Virus record (IMG/VR): IMGVR_UViG_3300025154_000349
Coordinates: 1 to 26,554 of that record
Origin: a virus
Length of the DNA stretch: 26,554 nt
Reading direction: 5' to 3' (one strand)
The notes beneath the pieces were generated by a model. It saw nothing but the letters and a program-made list of their open reading frames with translations. It was not told the DNA's origin and searched no databases. Positions 1 to 7,566 of this stretch are shown in pieces. Every line of letters starts with the position of its first letter. Position 1 is the stretch's first letter. The position numbers were made by a program, and so were the translations under genes.

Positions 1-219
1 TCCAGGTCCAGTCATACCTCGAGGTCCTTGTCTACCTGCTGGACCTTCTGGACCTGGATCACCTTTGTCACCCTTATCACCGGTTATGCCATGGTGCCCT
101 TGTGGGCCGCGTTCCCCTTCAGGTCCCCTGTCTCCAACTCTACCAGGAGGTCCTTCAACCACCCGGAGGTCTGGATTCCAGAAAGGACAAGCTGAGTCAC
201 ATGTTCTAGTTGTTGCCAT
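1..219 (-). CDS. Collagen-like phage fibre protein (3' end outside the window)
   Basis: The gene starts at 219 on the minus strand after a GAGGTGA ribosome site and stays open for 73 codons to the window edge, so only its N-terminus is visible. After about 30 non-repetitive residues (MATTRTCDSACPFWNP...) it enters Gly-X-Y triplets such as GDKGDKGDPGPEGPAG, the hallmark of collagen-like triple helices in phage tail or head fibres. It lies last in the visible late operon, after other fibre and adhesin genes, which fits a surface fibre or receptor-binding role. Any C-terminal receptor-binding head would be outside the window. The collagen repeat is seen directly; the fibre role is inference from family and context. 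Confidence 0.8.
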   Translation of the reverse strand, partial: MATTRTCDSACPFWNPDLRVVEGPPGRVGDRGPEGERGPQGHHGITGDKGDKGDPGPEGPAGRQGPRGMTGPG

Positions 220-247
220 ATCATTCACCTCATAATATTAATAGGAA

Positions 248-266
248 GGGGAGAGTTTCACTCCCC
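248..266 (-). terminator. Hairpin after the 115-aa protein gene
   Basis: GGGGAG (248-253) and CTCCCC (261-266) form a perfect 6-bp stem with a 7-nt loop just past the stop of the 274-621 gene. On the minus strand it is followed by a pyrimidine-rich tract (TTCCTATT), so it is a weak intrinsic terminator or an mRNA 3' stabiliser between that gene and the collagen-like gene. Confidence 0.5.
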
Positions 267-273
267 CAGTGGG

Positions 274-621
274 TTAGCCTCCCCAGGTTGCAATTGCTGC
301 TCTCTTCCATGTGTCTGTAGCTACACACACATAGATGTAGTCTGCATCAATACAAATATCACCTTTGGTTCCGGTTGCATTCGCCGCTGCGGGAGTTTTG
401 AATGTTGGAAGTTCAAGTGTATCTGTAGGGATATCAAGCTTGTCTTCGAGGGCAAGCAAAATATTTGCGATACCTTCGTCTTGCTCATCATTCGTAAAAT
501 CAACTACTGTGAGATGCTCATCCATAGCTGAGTCAGCTATTTCGATTTTTGCAATGAGTCCATCTGCTGTGATGTTTGGGTAAAGCTTCGCATCACGGGG
601 GTCTGTCGGTGTTGAATCCAT
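274..621 (-). CDS. Small phage structural protein with fibre-type C-terminus
   Basis: A 115-aa protein with start at 621 behind a clear AAGGAGG site. The acidic N-terminal two thirds (residues 1-75) is not recognised. The C-terminus, about residues 85-115 (GDICIDADYIYVCVATDTW...), matches a short beta-rich ending I recognise from many phage head-fibre and tail-fibre-associated proteins, where it usually follows a variable segment. It sits between an adhesin-like gene and a collagen-like fibre gene, with a hairpin after its stop. A virion decoration or fibre-accessory role is likely but inferred; there is no enzymatic motif. Confidence 0.65.
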   Translation of the reverse strand: MDSTPTDPRDAKLYPNITADGLIAKIEIADSAMDEHLTVVDFTNDEQDEGIANILLALEDKLDIPTDTLELPTFKTPAAANATGTKGDICIDADYIYVCVATDTWKRAAIATWGG

Positions 622-634
622 AATACATTCCTCC

Positions 635-682
635 TTAAATTGTATTTACTTTCACGGGTGTTACCCCGTTTACTTTTAACAT
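635..682 (-). CDS. Possible 15-aa micro-ORF echoing the preceding protein's C-terminal repeat
   Basis: After the stop of the 686-1660 gene the same frame continues as a proline codon and then ATG, giving MLKVNGVTPVKVNTI and a stop. This resembles the C-terminal repeat of the gene just upstream (GVTPAKVY, ITPAKIYGV). It could be a separately translated micropeptide, or repeat units cut off by a stop codon. Two small inverted repeats (654-669 and 681-696) overlap it and could instead mark an mRNA 3' end. Confidence 0.3.
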   Translation of the reverse strand: MLKVNGVTPVKVNTI

Positions 683-685
683 GGG

Positions 686-1660
686 TTAAACCCCATATAT
701 CTTTGCAGGTGTAATGTTGTATACTTTCGCAGGTGTGACTCCATAAATTTTATGTGCATACCCTGCAGGTACAAACGTAACAGTTGTAGTTTGAATTGCT
801 GCCACGTTGTTGATTGTCAGAGTATTTGTGCTTGTGTTGTAGCTTCCATTACCTGATATAGAGCCAAACTCATATCCTGCTGTTGGATTAATTACCCAAG
901 ATACAGAACCGTTCCAGTTTACTACCTTTGTTGCAGGTGCTGTTACTGATCCATTTACTGCGGCTGCTGTTACGTTGTAGGTATCAATTACAAAGTTTAC
1001 AGTTGAAGTCTGCTGTGCCTGAACATTTGTTATGGTTAGTACGTTGGCCGCCCATGACCCATTACCTGTAATGGAGCTGTAATGATAGTGTGCGTTTGGT
1101 GTTACCGGAAAAGTTACAGTTGCTCCTTGCGCTACGCTTTTTGTAGTTGGAGCGGTGACAACACCGTTGCTTGCTGCGGCAGTTACGTTATAATTAACTG
1201 GTAATGGGGTATAGTCTACTACTATCCATACTGCATCAAGAGACGCAGTGAAACCGTCTTCTTCACGATATGCTTGAACTTCTAGGACTAGGCCAGAAGT
1301 GGTATTAAGATTGATATTCGACAGAGACCACGTTCCGCAAGACGTATTCACTGTTTCATCGGTAGTTGGAGGAGTATAATCTACCAATAATGATCCGATT
1401 GCAGATGCTCCGAATCTAGGCTGCAATCCTAACTCCGCATAAGCAGCGGATGTACTTATTTTCCATTTAGCATATGCCGTAACACTATTAATTGTAGCAC
1501 CAGCAGGAACAGCACACTGAAAGTTATAGAACTTTACTATGCTATTTGTATACAAGCCTGGTGCTACTGTGGCATACACTCCATTGTTAGAGTAAGCATT
1601 AGTAGGATTAGTCCACGCACTGGCTGTATACGATTGAGGGTACTTGGTTATTGTTGCCAT
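686..1660 (-). CDS. Adhesin-like virion protein with two InlB-like beta repeats
   Basis: A 324-aa protein. Residues about 5-150 form a beta-rich N-terminal domain (ATITKYPQSYTASAW...VDAVW-type strands). They are followed by two roughly 70-aa repeats (about 157-224 and 228-297). Each begins YNVTAAA-NG-VTAP and ends in TITNV or TINNV followed by TxTVxFV, resembling InlB B-repeat or Listeria-Bacteroides-type beta-grasp repeats used as stalks in surface proteins. The C-terminus carries short tandem units GVTPAKVY / ITPAKIYGV. It lies among fibre genes in the late operon, so host-surface binding or a stalk is the best guess. The exact structural position is unknown. Confidence 0.65.
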   Translation of the reverse strand: MATITKYPQSYTASAWTNPTNAYSNNGVYATVAPGLYTNSIVKFYNFQCAVPAGATINSVTAYAKWKISTSAAYAELGLQPRFGASAIGSLLVDYTPPTTDETVNTSCGTWSLSNINLNTTSGLVLEVQAYREEDGFTASLDAVWIVVDYTPLPVNYNVTAAASNGVVTAPTTKSVAQGATVTFPVTPNAHYHYSSITGNGSWAANVLTITNVQAQQTSTVNFVIDTYNVTAAAVNGSVTAPATKVVNWNGSVSWVINPTAGYEFGSISGNGSYNTSTNTLTINNVAAIQTTTVTFVPAGYAHKIYGVTPAKVYNITPAKIYGV

Positions 1661-1678
1661 AGTTTATCTCCCGTGTGC

Positions 1679-2125
1679 TTATATCTCTACTATTGCGTAA
1701 TTAGGATAAAAGAATATTGTATCCGCATCAATTACATACCCAATGCATTGTCTCCATTTACCCACAGTTACAGGTGGAGTTTGTGTGATCAATCCTGCGG
1801 TAGCATCTGAAACCCATAATAGTCCAGAAAATCCTGATGCGGGAGTCCAGTTCCATGCTGTATTTCTTATGGGACCAAATGTGTGGATTTCTCTTTCACC
1901 GGTTCCGGTCTCATTACATATGGCAACACAAGGTAATGTCGCTACTGCATCTGCTTTAGCTTTGTTATAGCCTGTAGAGGACATGTACAAAGCATCTCCT
2001 ACGGTGCACGACACAGCCATGGTACCTTTCATGGCTATGCCATCTTTGTCACCATTCACCATTTGAGATATTGTGGATATTAGTTTAAATCTGCCGAATG
2101 CAAAAAATCCACCTAGTATATTCAT
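1679..2125 (-). CDS. Beta-rich phage structural protein
   Basis: A 148-aa protein with no signal peptide or membrane segment. Residues 23-70 (NGDKDGIAMKGTMAVSCTVGDALYMSS...) and the ending (residues 125-148) look like small beta-rich decoration or fibre-cap domains in which a GDALYMS strand is followed by turnover of exposed loops. It overlaps no neighbour and lies 9 nt downstream of the fibre gene that precedes it in the operon, which suggests co-expression. The function is not recognised with certainty; a decoration or fibre-associated protein is inferred from fold appearance and position. Confidence 0.55.
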   Translation of the reverse strand: MNILGGFFAFGRFKLISTISQMVNGDKDGIAMKGTMAVSCTVGDALYMSSTGYNKAKADAVATLPCVAICNETGTGEREIHTFGPIRNTAWNWTPASGFSGLLWVSDATAGLITQTPPVTVGKWRQCIGYVIDADTIFFYPNYAIVEI

Positions 2126-2134
2126 AGGTTACTC

Positions 2135-3277
2135 CTATCCGATTACTACGACTCTGTATTGTGCTGCGGTTGGAGCTGTTGCAAACAGGAGTGTTATGGT
2201 ATTCACGCTGGTTATCTGGATATCACATTCCACAACATCATATGTCGAAGCGACCGTATGAAGCTGTACAATAACATCTGTTGAGTTCAAGTTGTGTGTT
2301 ACAACGATTGAAGTCGCAGAATTATCACCTACGTTAGCTGCATATTTCTTAGGCGGTGTGTAACCAAGACCTGCTACGATATGAGCATTATCAAGAGCGT
2401 CAAGGAAAGCTGCCTGTTTGGTAGCATCTGAGGTGTTATCAACATTCCCAAGACCTACATGAGCTTTTGTTAAACCAGTAGGTGTACCGGTGAAGGCTGG
2501 GTTTGCAGCATTGGCTTTAAGATCAAGAGCAGTCTGCTGAGCTGTAGATACTGGCTTTGCAGAGTCAGCTGTGTTATCAACGCTGCCTAGGCCAACCATT
2601 GCTTTGGTGATACCGGCTACAGTCCCTGTGAATGTAGGGTTGGCTAATGGTGCTTTAAGTCCAAGGGCTGTTGCCATCGTTGTGGAAAAGTTTGCATCGT
2701 CTCCTAATGCTGCGGCCAATTCGTTTAAAGTATCAAGTGCAGCAGGAGATGTGTCAACAAGAGCCGCAATCGCCGCACTGATATCAGCTGCGGAAGCTTT
2801 AGCATTCCATGTGGTTTTCTCAGCATCAGTTACAAAACGATTTGTTGCGTCCTGTGAGATTATTGCCGGAGGATGGTTTGCAGGATGCGTATAGTTGTTA
2901 GCATTAGCTGCGATACCATCTAACTTATTCTTTAATGCTGTAGTGAATGCTTGCTCTATAGCATTTAATTCTGCTATGTTTGCATGAGCGTGTTTCTTAG
3001 TGATAGCATCATTCACAGCTGCAGAGAGGTTGTTATCTTCAAGGATGCCAGCAGATGCATTGATTTCTGTTACCATTTGTGCGCCAGTATATGTGCTACC
3101 TTGATTCGTCATATCCGTCCATGCTGAGCCATTCCATACATAGGTCTTATGATCTGTGCTATTATGATATGGCTGTCCTTCTACCGGAGTTGCTGGTGCG
3201 CCGGCTAGTGTGTGGAAACGCATGTTTTGAACTTCGTTTTTACCCATATCTAATGGGACTAAAATTCTTCTTGCCAT
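2135..3277 (-). CDS. Phage tail-fibre-like protein with VGLGNVDNT repeats
   Basis: A 380-aa protein. The N-terminus (MARRILVPLDMGKNEVQNMRF) is the virion-attachment-type start seen in fibre proteins. At least two repeats near residues 210-285 contain the pattern KAxVGLGxVDNTxDxxK followed by an STAQQ-like linker, a classic phage tail-fibre repeat. An alanine-rich, probably coiled-coil region precedes them (about 90-205). The C-terminal 75 residues contain VTHNLNSTDVIVQ, related in pattern to VTHNLNRYPSVTV at the end of the neighbouring 263-aa protein, so the two share a small beta-rich terminal domain. Fibre assignment is firm from the repeats; the receptor is unknown. Confidence 0.8.
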   Translation of the reverse strand: MARRILVPLDMGKNEVQNMRFHTLAGAPATPVEGQPYHNSTDHKTYVWNGSAWTDMTNQGSTYTGAQMVTEINASAGILEDNNLSAAVNDAITKKHAHANIAELNAIEQAFTTALKNKLDGIAANANNYTHPANHPPAIISQDATNRFVTDAEKTTWNAKASAADISAAIAALVDTSPAALDTLNELAAALGDDANFSTTMATALGLKAPLANPTFTGTVAGITKAMVGLGSVDNTADSAKPVSTAQQTALDLKANAANPAFTGTPTGLTKAHVGLGNVDNTSDATKQAAFLDALDNAHIVAGLGYTPPKKYAANVGDNSATSIVVTHNLNSTDVIVQLHTVASTYDVVECDIQITSVNTITLLFATAPTAAQYRVVVIG

Positions 3278-3293
3278 TTAAATCACTCCTTTT

Positions 3294-4085
3294 TTAATTG
3301 AAGAATGCTCGCCCTGAGAAGGCGGCACTGAACTGTATCCTTACTACATCTAGTGAAAGGTAAGTTATCTCACCCATTACTACACTGTCACCACTATCTA
3401 CAACAGTTACACTAGGGTATCTGTTGAGATTGTGGGTAACTTGCCAGGTTGCTGAAGGAACTTGCTGGGCAAATATAAACGGTTCGATATCTCTACCGTC
3501 TCGTCCAGGATCGCCCTTTTCACCCCTAGGACCTTGTTCTCCAGGTGGTCCTGCAACTGGTATCAATTGTGATTCGATATGGGGGCCTTCACAAACCTCA
3601 ATGACTATCTCTGTAGTAGAGCATTCTGTTTCGGCGATATCATCGCAATAATACTCAGCTTCGCAAGTATCGCCGTCTGCGAAAAAACCCTGCCCACCTA
3701 CGGAAAATTCTGAAGGTATTTGCATTGTGTAATCCCTCTGCATAAGGAAAAGGGCTTGAGCATACTCCTTCTGAAGTATAGGTGCTGACATAGCTCCTTC
3801 TTCGTCTACTACATAAAATTTATAAGCTGCTCCAACGAGCACAACTGATCTTATATATTTATCTATGAAGAAGTCGTAGTTTGGGTATACATGTGCTCCT
3901 TCAACAGGAGGTTCTGAGACTGGGTAGGCTTCTTCTGTAAAATCTGAAAATGCTGGGAAACAGGAATTCATGGCTGTGTTGATATCATCGATAACTGCGT
4001 CGAGGTAAGGCAACATAGCAGTATACATCAGCTGTTCACCAGCTAACTTGCTATTGACTCCTATTACTATATTATTTAAAAGCAT
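3294..4085 (-). CDS. Virion protein joining a helical N-terminus, a collagen-like segment and a beta C-terminus
   Basis: A 263-aa protein. Residues 1-130 are helical and unlike the rest (MLLNNIVIGVNSKLAGEQLM...), resembling head-tail connector-associated proteins. A Cys-rich acidic stretch follows (about 138-170), then a short Gly-X-Y collagen-like segment (about 180-200, GPPGEQGPRGEKGDPGRDG). The C-terminal beta domain contains WQVTHNLNRYPSVTVVDS. This modular build suggests a head fibre or connector-anchored fibre. It follows the phosphoesterase gene by 9 nt. Domain boundaries are seen directly; the virion location is inferred. Confidence 0.65.
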   Translation of the reverse strand: MLLNNIVIGVNSKLAGEQLMYTAMLPYLDAVIDDINTAMNSCFPAFSDFTEEAYPVSEPPVEGAHVYPNYDFFIDKYIRSVVLVGAAYKFYVVDEEGAMSAPILQKEYAQALFLMQRDYTMQIPSEFSVGGQGFFADGDTCEAEYYCDDIAETECSTTEIVIEVCEGPHIESQLIPVAGPPGEQGPRGEKGDPGRDGRDIEPFIFAQQVPSATWQVTHNLNRYPSVTVVDSGDSVVMGEITYLSLDVVRIQFSAAFSGRAFFN

Positions 4086-4094
4086 ATTGTCACC

Positions 4095-4859
4095 TCATAA
4101 AACAATATTCATCTTTCTGGTATACCCGTCGAGGATAAGCTTGTTAGGTTTTATTGCAGTTGGTTTGTACATCTTTCGTTCTGCGTAATCTTCGTTTTCC
4201 ACCCAGCTTGTTCCTACAAGGATTGCAACATGTTTGGTATCTAGTGTTTTGTGTGCAGCATTATAGGTAGGTTTATTGATGAACTTCCCTATGGGTTGAT
4301 GGTTATGCCCTGAGATGATTCCGTCTAGATTCTCATAGGCACTTATAAAAGCTTCAACCTTTGCTACATTGCTTGTGCCGTGGGTCCCGCAGATAACATA
4401 GTTGACATACTGATCTGCGTGATAGTCATATTTTCCAAACGATAATTTAAGGAAACCTAGGCCGCCAAGATACCTACCCTCAAGACCAAGCTGTTCCATA
4501 ATCTCTTGGGTAATGTGTAGGTCTACTTCTTTAGCTGAGCGATCTTCATGGTTACCGTCCGCTGCTGCTACAATTCTGCCTTCTGCAGCTAGGGGCTTTA
4601 ACATTTCAATCATTTCTTTTTTCTGTACGCTGGGCGTAATTACTTCTTGATATACATTGGTCTTGCTACTTTTTACGCCATTATTGATTAAGTCACCTAC
4701 AAGGAAAAAATGTGCATGTTTATCTTTTAAGAGAAATTTGATATAATCTTTAAACAGTGGGGTATTGCTTCCTCGGGCTCCATGATGCACATCTACTATG
4801 GGATGTAAGTCTACATAATCAAGTGAACGGCTAAGCTTCACTTCGATTAGCGAGCTCAA
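4095..4859 (-). CDS. Calcineurin-like metallophosphoesterase
   Basis: A 254-aa protein with the ordered metallophosphoesterase motifs: VDVHHG (D-x-H) near residue 24, GDLINNG near 56, GNHED near 102, CGTHG near 155 and SGHNHQP near 183. Together these form the two-metal site of the family, which hydrolyses phosphodiester or phosphomonoester bonds. It is encoded within the late structural operon, directly after a hairpin terminator that follows the capsid block. Its substrate is unknown; phage members of this family may act on DNA ends, RNA or nucleotides. All metal-binding motifs look intact, so it should be active. A second, unrelated-length member lies in the early arm at 17095-17625. Confidence 0.88.
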   Translation of the reverse strand: MSSLIEVKLSRSLDYVDLHPIVDVHHGARGSNTPLFKDYIKFLLKDKHAHFFLVGDLINNGVKSSKTNVYQEVITPSVQKKEMIEMLKPLAAEGRIVAAADGNHEDRSAKEVDLHITQEIMEQLGLEGRYLGGLGFLKLSFGKYDYHADQYVNYVICGTHGTSNVAKVEAFISAYENLDGIISGHNHQPIGKFINKPTYNAAHKTLDTKHVAILVGTSWVENEDYAERKMYKPTAIKPNKLILDGYTRKMNIVL

Positions 4860-4884
4860 TAAGTGTACCTCCTAAATAAAGATA

Positions 4885-4906
4885 GGGCGGGATTTTACTC
4901 CCGCCC
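4885..4906 (-). terminator. Hairpin terminator after the capsid block
   Basis: GGGCGGG (4885-4891) and CCCGCCC (4900-4906) are a perfect 7-bp GC-only inverted repeat with an 8-nt loop, in the gap between the 128-aa gene and the phosphoesterase. T-rich tracts flank it on both strands (TATCTTTATTT on minus, TTTGTCTTT on plus), so it may work in both directions. It probably trims capsid-operon transcripts before the fibre genes. Confidence 0.75.
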
Positions 4907-4913
4907 TTTGTCT

Positions 4914-5300
4914 TTAAAAAAGTTTTAGTTCTCCGGGAGCACTCTCGAAGTTAGATTTGATATTTGCCATTCTATTCTGTTTTGTGATAGTGGCATCTAT
5001 CGCCAATCTCTTCGATACTATATCATCTGCGAATGTCTGAGGCACCATCTGAGTACTACCGTCTACCGAAAAGGAAACGTGGATACCGTTGATATAAACC
5101 GTCATAACATTACCAAGATAAGGTCTATACATAGGTGAGAGGTACATTGGTACTAATGGCTCTTCCCTGTATATCTTCAACAATTCTTTGCGCCTGTTTT
5201 GGGCGAGTGCTACCTGACTGTTGAAGACTTTTACTGCATCTTTGGACGTAGCGATTGCTGCTTCCAGAACCGCTACGTTTTGAGCTTTTGCTGCTGGCAT
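4914..5300 (-). CDS. Small capsid-linked phage protein, unknown function
   Basis: A 128-aa protein encoded 18 nt downstream of the major capsid gene. The N-terminal 45 residues are helical (alanine- and lysine-rich, MPAAKAQNVAVLEAAIATSK...). The middle contains beta-prone VMTVYINGIHVSFSVDG, followed by basic and polar helices. There are no cysteines and no membrane segment. Position right after the capsid gene and before a terminator suggests a capsid accessory, decoration or head-completion role, but I do not recognise the family. Confidence 0.65.
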   Translation of the reverse strand: MPAAKAQNVAVLEAAIATSKDAVKVFNSQVALAQNRRKELLKIYREEPLVPMYLSPMYRPYLGNVMTVYINGIHVSFSVDGSTQMVPQTFADDIVSKRLAIDATITKQNRMANIKSNFESAPGELKLF

Positions 5301-5318
5301 GGAATTTCCTCCTTTAGA

Positions 5319-6551
5319 TTATATTACGTTGACCTGTGTAGGAACGCAGATATAATCAACAACAGCTTCAAGCCTGGTGCAACCAAACCCTACTGAATTT
5401 ATTTTGAATCCGATGGACTGTCTCTGATCGATAGGATCGAGAACACCGGTGGAACCCTTAGCTTTGACATACATCTTGGTCTGACCTTCCCCTGTGAGGC
5501 CGGTACGAACAAGAGCGTCTTTGCCTATGACGAGGACGTGCTGAGCTTTGAACTCGAACCAGTCATTCTCGCCAGGGAGGACATTAGCGGCATTCCATGC
5601 ATCCAAATCCCATACCTTCTGGTTAGGAATATAGGAAGCGTCATCGCCGGTTCTACCATCTTTGACCCAACCGTTGACAGTCGAAACTACAGGAACTGGA
5701 CCTATCGTCGCGTCTTCTGCTATATCAGCATAGTCATAGTCTGTGTCGGGGAGGATGCTTACACGATACATTCTTTTGGTCGGTTTCGCTGCGGTCACAT
5801 AATCAGATGCGGTCGGAACGAGCATGTGCTCATAGAACTCCATGTCGAACATAGGGACAAGCATTCCATCGTCATACATGGTCTTCGTGGTGTTGTTGAA
5901 GGTCATGTATTTTTCAACTATCGGATCGGCGATCATGTCATAGTAAAACTCCGGAGAGCCTATTACATGGTATCTACCGTTGCTTCTCGGTTTTACGAGA
6001 GCTTTCTTCAGAGACAATACGATCAACCTGAGGTCAACCATATTAGGAACTGAAGCAGGAGTCAAAGCTGCGAAGTTTGCAGCGCCATTAGCGTAGTATT
6101 TCTGAGCGATGGAGAACAGGGTCTCTCTGGCAAGCAGATCGAGAGTTTCCATAGCAACGAGAGAATACTCTTTGCTGTAATGGGCCACTATCGGGTCAAC
6201 TGCGGCGAAGTCCACTTTGTCAGTGAATTCCATGTAGCGACCGTACTGGAAGGCGTTCATTTCATACTTCTCAACCGAACCTTTATCAGACTTAGGCGGG
6301 ATGCCTTCATCTAACGGTACAGTGTGAGCTTGCAATGGAGCCCATCTACGAACTTGCAGTTTGTCAGCTTTCTCCTGGATAGGCATCTCATCTGCGAGTC
6401 TGAAGTATATATACTGAGATGCGTCATACCTGATAGTGTCCAAAAGCTGCTTCGAATAAAACAGTTCGGGATTGATTACGCCGACTCCGGCGTTGTTGGC
6501 CATTTCGATATAGGTTGCTATATCTGCGGTTGCATTTAACATCAATGCCAT
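5319..6551 (-). CDS. Major capsid protein, N4-gp56 type
   Basis: A 410-aa protein with the length and sequence character of the N4-gp56 family of HK97-fold major capsid proteins: an early helical segment with NPELFYSKQLLDTIR, then RRWAPLQ, DEGIPP, QYGRYMEFTDKVDF and the central GRYHVIGSPEFYYDMI region. The ATG at 6551 is preferred because AAAGGAG lies 10 nt upstream; an in-frame GTG at 6560 would sit only 1 nt from that ribosome site. It follows the scaffold gene by 21 nt and forms with it a capsid transcription unit starting at the promoter near 7433-7461. Family assignment is from recognition, not a search. Confidence 0.88.
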   Translation of the reverse strand: MALMLNATADIATYIEMANNAGVGVINPELFYSKQLLDTIRYDASQYIYFRLADEMPIQEKADKLQVRRWAPLQAHTVPLDEGIPPKSDKGSVEKYEMNAFQYGRYMEFTDKVDFAAVDPIVAHYSKEYSLVAMETLDLLARETLFSIAQKYYANGAANFAALTPASVPNMVDLRLIVLSLKKALVKPRSNGRYHVIGSPEFYYDMIADPIVEKYMTFNNTTKTMYDDGMLVPMFDMEFYEHMLVPTASDYVTAAKPTKRMYRVSILPDTDYDYADIAEDATIGPVPVVSTVNGWVKDGRTGDDASYIPNQKVWDLDAWNAANVLPGENDWFEFKAQHVLVIGKDALVRTGLTGEGQTKMYVKAKGSTGVLDPIDQRQSIGFKINSVGFGCTRLEAVVDYICVPTQVNVI

Positions 6552-6572
6552 AAAGTTCACGCTCCTTTAAAA

Positions 6573-7328
6573 TTATTTGCCTCCACTTAAGAAGGCTTCA
6601 AGTTCTCTTTGTGTGTTAATCTTTGCCGGGTCTCCGCTACCCTTTCCATCTTTTGAGGATGGTGTAGTGCCATGGTCTCTTGCGGTCTTAGCTCTTTCCT
6701 GCTCCGCTCTCACTCCATCGTCGTAGGCTTTTTGTTTTAATGCTTCGAAGTTCTGAAGCTTATAAACAGCTACTACATCAACGGGGGTTTCGAACGGATT
6801 TACTCCATGAGCTACTAACGTATCGGCAAAAGCGTTAAGGGCTGTGTCGTCCAAGCCAAAGGTTTCTTTAACCTTCTGAAATCCTACCAAGGCGTTCTGG
6901 CGAATCTCCTTAAGACTTGCTTCCTGTTGGTACTGTTTCAACTGCTGCATTTCTTTCAAGAACTCCGGAGGCAGATTTTGCTGTTTCGCTTGCGCGGCTA
7001 TAATCTGAGCCTGGATAGCCTCTTGTATTTTTGCAGGATCGTCCACATTAGTTATACCTAAGACCTCTGCGACACCTTTAAGTGTTTTCTCCAACTGACT
7101 TTTCTGTATTCGCATCTGAGCAAAGGCTTCTGCGGCTTTGTTGTCTACAGGTTTTTCAACCGGTGTAGCTACAGGTGTGGTTACAGGTGTGGTTTCAGTT
7201 GGGGGAGTTTCTGTTGGTGTGGTTTCCGGTGTTACTACCGGTGGTGTGTCCTCGATTGGTGCCGGTGTACTTATACCGAATTCTGCGAGGAAGTCTACAT
7301 TGCTGATTGCTGGATCGTCTAATGTCAT
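6573..7328 (-). CDS. Putative capsid scaffold protein
   Basis: A 251-aa protein when started at 7328 (MTLDDPAISNVDF...). Residues 20-70 are a low-complexity Pro/Thr/Val linker (TTPTETPPTETTPVTTPV). Residues 75-210 are a long, charged, Gln-rich helical region (FLKEMQQLKQYQQEA), and the tail is basic and Ser/Gly-rich. That composition, plus a place between portal and major capsid protein, is typical of phage scaffolds that fill the procapsid and are later released. An in-frame upstream extension to 7394 exists but lacks a ribosome site; AAAGGAG and AAAGGTAG precede the chosen start. Confidence 0.75.
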   Translation of the reverse strand: MTLDDPAISNVDFLAEFGISTPAPIEDTPPVVTPETTPTETPPTETTPVTTPVATPVEKPVDNKAAEAFAQMRIQKSQLEKTLKGVAEVLGITNVDDPAKIQEAIQAQIIAAQAKQQNLPPEFLKEMQQLKQYQQEASLKEIRQNALVGFQKVKETFGLDDTALNAFADTLVAHGVNPFETPVDVVAVYKLQNFEALKQKAYDDGVRAEQERAKTARDHGTTPSSKDGKGSGDPAKINTQRELEAFLSGGK

Positions 7329-7432
7329 ATCTACCTTTTGATCTCCTTTCTGTATATACAGGCGAATATATACGGAGTGGCAAGATTTACACACAATTAG
7401 AGGTTTGCGGAACCTTATGTCTTGCTACTTTC

Positions 7433-7461
7433 ATTGTAATGCATAAATATACAACTGTCAA
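7433..7461 (-). promoter_or_regulatory. Sigma-70 promoter of the scaffold-capsid operon
   Basis: On the minus strand, TTGACA (plus 7456-7461) is followed after exactly 17 nt by TACAAT (plus 7433-7438), a near-consensus promoter driving the scaffold and capsid genes. The 17-nt spacer almost entirely consists of a TGCATAAATATACA operator-like palindrome half (7440-7453), so a bound protein would block polymerase. Confidence 0.8.
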
Positions 7462-7504
7462 TATATTCCTGTATATTTATGCAAAATAAATGTATAAGTA
7501 TACA
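7440..7504. promoter_or_regulatory. Triple operator-like cluster, TGTATA-N2-TATRCA
   Basis: Three related 14-nt sites occur: TGCATAAATATACA (7440-7453, inverse orientation), TGTATATTTATGCA (7470-7483) and the perfect palindrome TGTATAAGTATACA (7491-7504). The first two form an inverted repeat across a 16-nt interval. A related 12-bp palindrome CTGTATATACAG lies at 7350-7361 near the scaffold start. The same core, TGTATATTTATACA, recurs at 14716 and 15004 in the early arm, so a common DNA-binding protein is inferred. Confidence 0.65.
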
Positions 7505-7511
7505 TGTGCAT

Positions 7512-7534
7512 AAAAAGACCCACTTTCGTGGGCC
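7512..7534 (-). terminator. Strong intrinsic terminator after the portal gene
   Basis: On the minus strand GGCCCAC, loop GAAA, GTGGGTC, then TTTTT: a 7-bp stem with a stable tetraloop and U-tract. It lies 33 nt past the portal stop and upstream of the capsid promoter, so terminase-portal and scaffold-capsid form separate transcription units. Confidence 0.9.
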
Positions 7535-7566
7535 AATTATAGGGGGAAAATGAGGAGGTAAGCATA

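Noticed and set aside
5538-6053. 171-codon plus-strand open frame inside the capsid gene
   Set aside because: It is opposite a well-supported capsid gene, has no ribosome site, and reads as a shadow frame with unusual composition.
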